Program-made: the position numbers and the translations under genes
Part shown: in pieces, positions 1 to 5,365 of the stretch
Position numbering within the stretch: position 1 is the stretch's first letter
Layout: each line of letters opens with the position of its first letter
Origin: Spirochaetaceae bacterium
GTDB lineage: Bacteria > Spirochaetota > Spirochaetia > SZUA-6 > Bin103
Length of the DNA stretch: 9,341 nt
Reading direction: 5' to 3'
Assembly (NCBI GenBank): GCA_028820215.1
Contig: JAPPKD010000163.1
Location: 1 to 9,341 of the forward strand
The notes under the pieces: model-generated
Told to the model about the DNA's origin: nothing
Seen by the model: only the letters and a program-made list of their open reading frames with translations
The model's database searches: none

Positions 1-8
1 TCGAATCC

Positions 9-151
9 TCAATTCAGCCAGCTCTCGCCACGCAGGGGCGAATAACCCGGGATCAGTGCAAAGATCACGATCGGTCCGATCGCGGTGGCGATCAGGTAAG
101 CCCTGGTGGCGGTCATGCGCAGCTCCTTGCAACAGACCAGCCACAGCTTCC

Positions 152-155
<4 letters not shown>
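9..155 (-). pseudogene. ABC-2 type transporter permease, N-terminal fragment (truncated)
   Basis: Forty-eight codons from a GTG at 155-153 to a TGA at 11-9. The GTG overlaps the TGA of the upstream ATPase gene (GTGA), which is typical of translationally coupled ABC operons. The peptide starts MRKLWLVCCKELRM and continues TRAYLIATAIGPIVIFALI. This is the classic start of an ABC-2 permease: a cytoplasmic amphipathic segment followed by the first membrane helix. Family members run to about 400 residues, so the stop after GYSPLRGESWLN is far too early, and the family-like character seems to end near base 45. The cause could be a frameshift or insertion of foreign DNA; which one cannot be decided because the window ends here. 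The fragment alone could not form a pore. If the rest survives outside the window, the gene would be the membrane half of the neighbouring exporter. The start and family are fairly secure; the nature of the break is inferred. Confidence 0.6.
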
Positions 156-1039
<884 letters not shown>

Positions 1040-1063
1040 GCGTCTGGCACTCTCTAAGGGTGT

Positions 1064-1073
1064 GTCGCGCGAC
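1064..1073. repeat. 10-bp palindrome upstream of the ABC ATPase gene
   Basis: GTCGCGCGAC is a perfect self-complementary 10-mer, 24 bases upstream of the ATPase ATG in the divergent intergenic region. It could be a regulator site, but short CG-rich palindromes arise often by chance in DNA of this composition. Confidence 0.25.
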
Positions 1074-1140
1074 TGAGCCCCGACAAGCGACCGACCGTCC
1101 CGCAGGGGAGAACGAGCAATATCGACCGGACTCAAGTGAC

Positions 1141-1160
1141 GTCACGCCGGATCGCGTGAC
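1141..1160. promoter_or_regulatory. Inverted repeat, probable operator of antitoxin copy 1
   Basis: Perfect arms GTCACGC (1141-1147) and GCGTGAC (1154-1160) with a six-base spacer, ending 24 bases before the antitoxin ATG. The left arm also forms the 10-bp palindrome GTGACGTCAC (1136-1145). An inverted repeat with the same core, TCACGC-N6-GCGTGA, and the same spacer length lies before antitoxin copy 2 at 3443-3466, at nearly the same distance from the aligned start. Antitoxins with a helix-turn-helix usually bind such a site to repress their own operon. Function is inferred from symmetry and repetition. Confidence 0.6.
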
Positions 1161-1170
1161 AGATTCCGAT

Positions 1171-1176
1171 AGGGAG
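1171..1176 (+). promoter_or_regulatory. Ribosome binding site of antitoxin copy 1
   Basis: AGGGAG eight bases before the ATG at 1185. It favours that ATG over the in-frame GTG at 1176, which overlaps the site itself. Confidence 0.5.
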
Positions 1177-1184
1177 TGGCGGTC

Positions 1185-1433
1185 ATGAGGCTGCAGGAGT
1201 TCGTTGAGGACGAGGTGTTGTCACCGACGCTGATCGCTGGCGCGCTGTGGACGACGAAGTCCGAGATCGCGAGCACCCTTGGTCTCGGGCAGGACGCGCT
1301 CTCCCGCGCCGCGCGGGTGCGGGCTCGGAAGACCCAGACCCGGTTGCGCGAGATGATGGAGATCGTACGCCAGGGACGGGCGGACCACGTCCATGCCTAC
1401 CTCGACCAGATCACCGCCGGCGGGTACGCCTGA
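1185..1433 (+). pseudogene. ParS/Xre-type (DUF2384-like) antitoxin, copy 1, internal deletion
   Basis: An 82-residue reading frame starting MRLQEFVEDEVLSPTLIAG. It has a helix-turn-helix-like stretch TTKSEIASTLGLGQDALSR (23-41) and ends with GRADHVHAYLDQITAGGYA. The two ends match the N-terminal DNA-binding part and the extreme C-terminus of ParS/MbcA/Xre antitoxins that neutralise RES toxins. The central part of the toxin-binding domain is absent: residue I60 (codon 1362-1364) is joined directly to V61. The missing segment, with the family's AYAW-SRSEPL pattern, survives in copy 2 at 3668-3760. Family members are usually about 110-130 residues. I chose ATG 1185 because AGGGAG (1171-1176) lies eight bases upstream; a GTG at 1176 in frame is the alternative. 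The frame is still open, so a DNA-binding autorepressor without toxin-binding ability may be made. The RES remnant follows with an overlap. Confidence 0.65.
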
Positions 1434-1653
1434 GATTCCAGGGGTCGTCTGGAGGACCGTGATGTACCGCGGAGAAGTCCCGGCATCGCAGGCGCTCGCG
1501 AACCGCCTGATCCGTGACGGGTATGTCGGGATGCTGGTGCGGAGCTTCGCCGCCGGCGCCGGTCCGGACGATCGCAACCTGGTGCTCCGGACATGGGGCG
1601 ACGGACTCCCGAGCCGCGTTGCCTTGATCGGCGACGAGCAGCGTCTGCCGTAG
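1426..1653 (+). pseudogene. RES-domain toxin remnant (start lost, core deleted)
   Basis: The frame overlapping the antitoxin stop reads PEIPGVVWRTV and then abruptly GEVPASQALANRLIRDGY, ending VRSFAAGAGPDDRNLVLRTW and DEQRLP before TAG 1651-1653. The first part matches the start of RES toxins (an FQG.VWR-like beginning). The second matches their C-terminal third (PASQ.LA.RLI..GY.G..VRSFA). About half of the usual 150-160 residues is missing between V (1459) and Y (1465), including the part expected to hold the family's conserved Arg and Glu, so NAD+ degradation is not expected. The expected overlapping start would be ATG at 1426, but the bases are ACG. A TAT-to-TAC change is silent for the antitoxin Tyr codon and would remove the toxin start. 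An ATG at 1462 preceded by GGAGG could in principle start a 63-residue C-terminal peptide. Family assignment is from memory of the family pattern. Confidence 0.65.
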
Positions 1654-1960
1654 TTGCGCATCAGGCTTCCTGGACGGGTCTTCGGCGGCATCGAGGTCGA
1701 CGGTTCCTGATTCTTCCGAGACCGGATCGGCGGCGAGCGCGCCGGAAAAAAGTCGAGAAATTGTGCCTCAGGGTCTTGACGGCAATGTGAGCGTGCGAGG
1801 TGGCACGCCACCGCACGTACCGGCCCCTCCCGGCCTCCGGGAAGCTCGGGTCCCCCTTCGGCCGCCCGGCACCCCCTTCAGCGCGCGCTGGGCGCGAATC
1901 AACTGCCCGTCCCGGACCGATCAAGAAGGTCTATCTGGAAAGCATGGTTATATTTGCTTC
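1654..1960. other. Gene-free spacer between RES remnant and HNH gene
   Basis: I see no supported gene in these 307 bases. Open frames on both strands are low-complexity Arg/Pro/Ala translations. The stretch holds a perfect 12-bp palindrome CAGCGCGCGCTG at 1879-1890. Near its right end the base composition shifts from strongly GC to AT-rich (1941-1960), where the likely HNH promoter lies. A TTGACG at 1776-1781 has no matching -10 box. Confidence 0.5.
1949..1954 (+). promoter_or_regulatory. Candidate -10 box of the HNH gene, possibly leaderless
   Basis: TATATT in a short AT-rich patch, six bases before the ATG at 1961. Transcription starting about seven bases after the box would begin at or next to the ATG, giving a leaderless message. 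No Shine-Dalgarno sequence precedes the ATG, which agrees. No convincing -35 box is seen at 16-18 bases. Confidence 0.35.
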
Positions 1961-3301
1961 ATGAAGACCGCCACTCTTGACGCCCCCGCTCTCCTCTCCG
2001 TCACCTCCACCGTCGGCGCGCTCTCCGACCGAGCGCTGCTGCGTCAGACCACCACGCTGGTCCGCCACGAACGCCACCTGCAGGGCGTCATCATCGACCA
2101 CCTGGCCGAGATCGAGGCCCGCCGGCTCTTTCTGCGGCGCGGCTGCTCCAGCCTGTTCGACTATGCGGTGCGCGAGCTCGGCTACAGCGACGCCGCCGCC
2201 GGCCGGCGCATCGGCGCCGTGCGGCTGTGCGCCGACCAGCCCGACGCGCGCGAGCGTCTGCGCGACGGCTCGCTGACGCTGAGCGCCGCCGCGGAGCTGC
2301 AGTGGGCGTTCGACCGGCAGCGGCGGCGCGGGTCCATCTCCGGGATCGCGTCGCCTGCGCCAGCGGGCTCAGCGCCGGCGAACGTTGTGGCGGCCGATGA
2401 TCCGGCGGCGGCTTCCGCGCCGGCCGTGCCGGCGGGCTCGGCGCAGTCGGGAGCCGCGGCGCTGGACGATTCGGCGGCCGATGCCCCGCCGCTGGTGCTC
2501 GATGCGGCAGGAAGGCGGAAGCTCGTCGATGAGGCGTCCGGAATGAGCGCGCGGCAGGTCCGCCGCATGCTGGCCGACCTGGACCCGGACCTGGCGCCGC
2601 CGGCCGACCGCGTGCGCCCGCTCGGCGACGGCCGCTACGAGATGAAGGCCGTCATCGACGCCGACTGCCACCAGGGGCTGGACCAGCTCCGCGGGCTTCT
2701 CTCCCACGTGGACCCGCGCATGACGATCGGGCAGCTCGTCGGGCGCATCGTCCAGGAGGCGCTCGACCGCCACGACCCGAGCCGGCCGCCGCGCCGGGCG
2801 CGCGCCCGCAACCGGCCGGTGGAGGGCGACTCCACGCCCGCTTCGGCAGCGAAGGACCACGCCGCACCGGAACCCGGTCACGCGGTGACGACGCAGGACG
2901 CGCGGATGCCGGCCGGCGCCACTTCGACGCCGGAGCGGAAGCCGCAACCGACACCGAACTCTACACGGCCGCCGAGCCGGCAGGGAGCGACGGACCGGCG
3001 GGCCGATCTCGGACGACAGCCGGCCCGCACCGCCACTCCGGCGGCGAAGCCGCGCGCCTCGGGCCGTGCGATTCCGGCGGCGGTGAAACGACAGGTGTGG
3101 CAGCGGGACGGCGGCCGCTGCAGCTACGTCGATCGAGAGACTGGACGCCGTTGCAACTCACGACATCTGATCGAGATAGACCACATCCTGCCGTATGCGC
3201 TGGGCGGCGGCGCCGATCCCGGGAACCTCAGGCTCCGCTGCGCAGCCCATCACCGCCATCGGCACGCGCCGCATGGCTCACGGCTCATTCCTGAACGCTG
3301 A
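1961..3301 (+). CDS. HNH endonuclease domain protein
   Basis: A 446-residue protein with a C-terminal HNH nuclease domain. The N-terminal 27-120 region (LVRHERHLQGVIIDHLAEIEARRL, then GCSSLFDYAVRELGYSDAAA) is a helical domain common in HNH proteins that occur in many copies in some genomes, resembling DUF222-type architecture. An Ala/Ser-rich linker (129-180) interrupts the helical part. It resumes at 184-270 with MSARQVRRMLADLDP and ALDRHDP. A long Pro/Arg/Ala linker (273-372) leads to the nuclease. The domain shows VWQRDGGRC (379-387), a second Cys398, the catalytic EIDHILPYALGGG with Asp407-His408, Asn422 in GNLRLRC, Cys427 and His430-His431. Both Cys pairs could bind structural zinc. All HNH residues are present, so metal-dependent DNA cleavage is likely; the target is unknown. 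I chose ATG 1961 because the 66 codons upstream are low complexity. It stands alone, between two antitoxin fragments; a role in mobility or defence is possible but not shown. Confidence 0.88.
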   Translation: MKTATLDAPALLSVTSTVGALSDRALLRQTTTLVRHERHLQGVIIDHLAEIEARRLFLRRGCSSLFDYAVRELGYSDAAAGRRIGAVRLCADQPDARERLRDGSLTLSAAAELQWAFDRQRRRGSISGIASPAPAGSAPANVVAADDPAAASAPAVPAGSAQSGAAALDDSAADAPPLVLDAAGRRKLVDEASGMSARQVRRMLADLDPDLAPPADRVRPLGDGRYEMKAVIDADCHQGLDQLRGLLSHVDPRMTIGQLVGRIVQEALDRHDPSRPPRRARARNRPVEGDSTPASAAKDHAAPEPGHAVTTQDARMPAGATSTPERKPQPTPNSTRPPSRQGATDRRADLGRQPARTATPAAKPRASGRAIPAAVKRQVWQRDGGRCSYVDRETGRRCNSRHLIEIDHILPYALGGGADPGNLRLRCAAHHRHRHAPHGSRLIPER

Positions 3302-3341
3302 GCCTCACGCCATCCCGGCCGCAATTCCCCCGGTCTCACCC

Positions 3342-3360
3342 ACACGAAACACGAAACACG
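3342..3360. repeat. Short tandem repeat, 7-bp unit
   Basis: Two full copies and a partial third copy of ACACGAA (3342-3348, 3349-3355, 3356-3360), downstream of the HNH stop. It is the loop of a weak inverted repeat GGTCTC (3332-3337) with GAGACC (3362-3367). It is not followed by a T-run, so I would not call it a standard terminator. Confidence 0.45.
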
Positions 3361-3442
3361 GGAGACCCACCGGACAGTCGATGGACCGTCCCGCCGACGG
3401 GCGCCCCACCGGGAGAATTGCTGGAACCACGAATCTCCGGTG

Positions 3443-3466
3443 GTATCACGCTATATTGCGTGATAC
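3443..3466. promoter_or_regulatory. Inverted repeat and -10-like box, probable operator of antitoxin copy 2
   Basis: Perfect nine-base arms GTATCACGC (3443-3451) and GCGTGATAC (3458-3466) around a six-base spacer TATATT. The spacer is itself a good -10 box, so a repressor bound to the dyad would cover the promoter. The repeat ends 13 bases before the ATG at 3480. The core and spacer length match the repeat upstream of copy 1 (1141-1160). This strongly suggests that both sites are recognised by the same antitoxin type. A -35 box at normal spacing is not evident. Confidence 0.65.
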
Positions 3467-3479
3467 ATTCTGAGAACGA

Positions 3480-3760
3480 ATGACGGCCTTGAGGCTGCAG
3501 GAGTTCGTCGAGGACGAGGTGTTCTCACCGACGCTGATCGCCGGGGCGCTGTGGACGACCAAGACCGAGATCGTGAGCACCCTCGGTCTTGGGCAGGGAC
3601 GCGTTTTCCGCGCCACGCGGGTGCGGGCGCGGAAGACCCAGCCCCGGTTGCGCGAGATGATGGAGACCTACGCAGGGTGGAGGCGCATACCGGCTGCGCG
3701 ACCCTCGTCGCCTATGCGTGGTCCCGATCCGAGCCGCTGTCTGCCGTAGCTGAACTCTCC
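3480..3760 (+). pseudogene. ParS/Xre-type antitoxin, copy 2, frameshifted and truncated
   Basis: Starts MTALRLQEFVEDEVFSPTL and matches copy 1 at roughly nine of ten bases (3489-3666 against 1185-1362). After codon 3663-3665 the frame fails: one base, probably the T of an ATC codon, is missing between 3666 and 3667. Reading on in the shifted frame from 3668 restores the antitoxin: LRRVEAHTGCATLVAYAW then SRSEPLSAVAELS, ending near 3760. This is the toxin-binding portion that copy 1 has lost. Without correction the frame ends at TAG 3747-3749 after unrelated residues. A +1/-1 indel pair at about 3596-3608 also replaces DALS of copy 1 by GRVF in the helix-turn-helix region. The C-terminal 25-30 residues and the entire RES toxin are absent; the following DNA shows no match to the family. 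A decayed copy, with its operator still perfect. Confidence 0.75.
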
Positions 3761-3813
3761 ACAAACCGCCCGGCATCGGTCGGCGAGCGCTCCAACGGCC
3801 AGCATGAAGTATC

Positions 3814-3828
3814 GGCGCTTGAAGCGCC
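3814..3828. repeat. Perfect dyad, 7-base arms around one base
   Basis: GGCGCTT, G, AAGCGCC. It lies in the 98-base gap between antitoxin copy 2 and the 3' end of the minus-strand ParA cassette. As RNA it would fold to a five-pair stem with a five-base loop. Without a U-run it is a poor intrinsic terminator. It may mark a protein site at the island border. Confidence 0.4.
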
Positions 3829-3837
3829 TTCCGATTT

Positions 3838-3854
3838 ACGGATCGCCGATCCGT
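3838..3854. repeat. Perfect dyad, 8-base arms around one base
   Basis: ACGGATCG, C, CGATCCGT, four bases beyond the stop codon of the minus-strand partner gene and nine bases from the neighbouring dyad at 3814-3828. It could act as a transcript-end hairpin for the ParA cassette or as a protein-binding site. No T-run follows on the minus strand. Confidence 0.45.
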
Positions 3855-3858
3855 CTCA

Positions 3859-4377
3859 TCAGCCCGCCTTCATCCGACGATCACGCAACGATGCCGCTCG
3901 GCCGATCTCCCGAATCGCGTCCGCAATCGGCCCCACGCGCGACGGTCCCGAGAACATCTCATCGTGCAGTAGTTCCAGCACTTCTTCGTAACTCATCGTT
4001 GCGATGAATTTGAAGACTCGCGGAATAGCGCTTGCCCGAGACTTCGACGCCGGTTCATCAATTCCGTAGACTTGGCAGAAATTTCTGATGTCACCAAAGG
4101 AAGGCAAGAAAGACTTTTCCTCAAAACGTTTTGCCACCTCCGATATCACGCCTAGTTTGCCAGGCTCATGGTCCATCTTTGCGACGTATTCCTGCGCCGA
4201 AATGGGATGCCGAACCGTCTTCGGACCTCTTGGTGCAGTCGCGTCCTCGGAATGCTCCTTGGGACGGTCAGGCCCAGTCGCAGCCATCCGGATCTCACGT
4301 AGCGACCGATCAACCTGCTCGAAGCCATATCGCGAAACCAGAGATCGAAGCGCCGCACGAAGCTTCTCGTCGATCAT
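3859..4377 (-). CDS. Conserved-looking hypothetical protein coupled to ParA
   Basis: A 172-residue soluble protein with no family I can name. Its ATG (4377-4375) overlaps the last base of the ParA stop (TGATG), so the two are co-translated. The N-terminus (1-30, MIDEKLRAALRSLVSRYGFE then QVDRSLREIR) is helical. A charged, probably flexible linker covers about 33-58. A compact second half follows: KLGVISEVAKRFEEKSFLPS (74-93), FGDIRNFCQVYGI (94-106), a basic patch SKSRASAIPRVFKF (111-124), then FSGPSRVGPIADAIREIGR (142-160). No signal peptide, membrane helix or obvious metal site is seen. By position it corresponds to the ParB-like or adaptor partner of a ParA ATPase, but no ParB motif is recognisable, so DNA binding is only a guess. 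GC content is visibly lower than in valS or the HNH gene, in common with its parA, suggesting joint acquisition. Confidence 0.8.
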   Translation of the reverse strand: MIDEKLRAALRSLVSRYGFEQVDRSLREIRMAATGPDRPKEHSEDATAPRGPKTVRHPISAQEYVAKMDHEPGKLGVISEVAKRFEEKSFLPSFGDIRNFCQVYGIDEPASKSRASAIPRVFKFIATMSYEEVLELLHDEMFSGPSRVGPIADAIREIGRAASLRDRRMKAG

Positions 4378-5240
4378 CAGCTTTTACTCCCCTGCTCGAA
4401 CCCCATCCTCTTCAGAATCTCAAGAGAAATGCGACGAGATGCGCCGGAAGCGTTCCCAAGCCATTTGAAGTCGCCACGCATCATCTTGGGGAAGCCACGA
4501 GAGTGTGGAATCTCACTTCGGAATATGTGCCAACCGTTCTTCATCGCTTCGGTTCTGACCTCTCGGATGGAGCGATCGCGCTCCGGACCTCCTCTGTTGC
4601 TACCTTCGTAAAACGCGTTGTTCACAATCACGCCGATCACATCGATTTTATGGACTGGATTTCGGGTCCTGAACGCGTTGAGCGAGTCGTGCAGCAGCGG
4701 GAATCCAATCGTTGCAAAGTACTCCGGCTTGACGGGAACGAGAACGTAACGAGAGGCATGATACGCGGCCTGGGTGAGGATCGATTCGGTCGGTGCACAG
4801 TCAAGGATTACGAGGTCTGTGTTCTGAATACCGTGGGCGATGAGATTGGCGAGAACTCGAGGGTCGGGCTTGATAGCTTCGATCAGATTATCGGAAAAGT
4901 CGAACCGAGACGGGATTAGAGAGATGCTCGTTCTGCCCAGCGACAGAGTCACTCTATCTGTTTCTACTGGTGAGGACGATGTAGTGCGACCTGAGGGAGG
5001 TTGATAGCCCCTGAAGATCTCCACGATCGATGGCGCCCGGTCACGGAGGAATTGTCGGTACCTTCGCTCTCTCATCAACGCCTGAGAGAGATTCGCTTGT
5101 GGATCTAGATCAATTGCCAGAACCCTGAGGTTGAGAGACAAAGCGGCATACCAGGATAGCAACGCGGCCACTGTCGTCTTGCCCACGCCGCCCTTCATAT
5201 TGATCACTGAAACGCAGACCGGCCCTTCCGTGTCCTTCAT
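4377..5240 (-). CDS. ParA/Soj-family partition-type ATPase
   Basis: A 287-residue P-loop ATPase with the deviant Walker A MKGGVGKTT (15-23; signature Lys16 and catalytic Lys21), Walker A' AIDLDPQAN (42-50; Asp44), Walker B LVILD (143-147), and the family's PVKPEYFATIG stretch (169-179) and IGVIVNNAFYEG (202-213). Such proteins dimerise on ATP, bind DNA non-specifically and position plasmids, chromosomes or protein complexes together with an activating partner. There is no N-terminal helix-turn-helix, as in the short chromosomal and type Ib forms. The start is uncertain. I prefer ATG 5240, just before the first strand (VCVSVIN). An in-frame ATG at 5318 (313 residues) is possible, and one at 5378 would overlap valS; the intervening residues look non-coding. 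No Shine-Dalgarno site precedes any of them. The gene overlaps by one base the 172-residue partner, and a TATACT box at 5347-5352 lies upstream. Lower GC than the flanks suggests transfer. Confidence 0.92.
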   Translation of the reverse strand: MKDTEGPVCVSVINMKGGVGKTTVAALLSWYAALSLNLRVLAIDLDPQANLSQALMRERRYRQFLRDRAPSIVEIFRGYQPPSGRTTSSSPVETDRVTLSLGRTSISLIPSRFDFSDNLIEAIKPDPRVLANLIAHGIQNTDLVILDCAPTESILTQAAYHASRYVLVPVKPEYFATIGFPLLHDSLNAFRTRNPVHKIDVIGVIVNNAFYEGSNRGGPERDRSIREVRTEAMKNGWHIFRSEIPHSRGFPKMMRGDFKWLGNASGASRRISLEILKRMGFEQGSKS

Positions 5241-5346
5241 GGGCGTGCTTGGACACGCAAGGGTAACAGGGCCGCCACGAATAGGCAAAGCGACTCGAGC
5301 AACCGACGGGCGCGGCATGTAGACGACACAAGCCGGCGCCCAAAGT

Positions 5347-5352
5347 AGTATA
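5347..5352 (-). promoter_or_regulatory. Candidate -10 box for the parA cassette
   Basis: TATACT on the minus strand, in the intergenic region divergent from valS. Transcription would begin near 5340, giving about 22 bases of leader to the ATG at 5318 or about 100 bases to the ATG at 5240. No good -35 box is visible at 17 bases; TTGTCG lies at 20. The plus strand of the same patch (TAGTATACG) could serve valS. Confidence 0.3.
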
Positions 5353-5365
5353 CGCGCCACGAAAC

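Noticed and set aside
1221..1811. 196-codon minus-strand open frame over the antitoxin and RES remnant
   Set aside because: The plus strand carries recognisable antitoxin and RES residues; a similar antisense frame appears opposite copy 2, as expected from the shared sequence.
1763..1960. N-terminal extension of the HNH protein by 66 codons
   Set aside because: The residues are low-complexity Pro/Arg/Gly, no ribosome site fits, and the conserved helical domain begins well after the ATG at 1961.
3342..3360. Possible CRISPR-like repeat
   Set aside because: The unit is only seven bases, repeated fewer than three times, with no spacers and no cas genes nearby.
3332..3367. Terminator after the HNH gene
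   Set aside because: The stem GGTCTC/GAGACC is six pairs with a loop of more than 20 bases and no T-run, so it is too weak to call.
4131..4919. 262-codon plus-strand open frame antisense to parA and its partner
   Set aside because: It spans two genes on the other strand that show Walker motifs and translational coupling; no recognisable domain in this direction.
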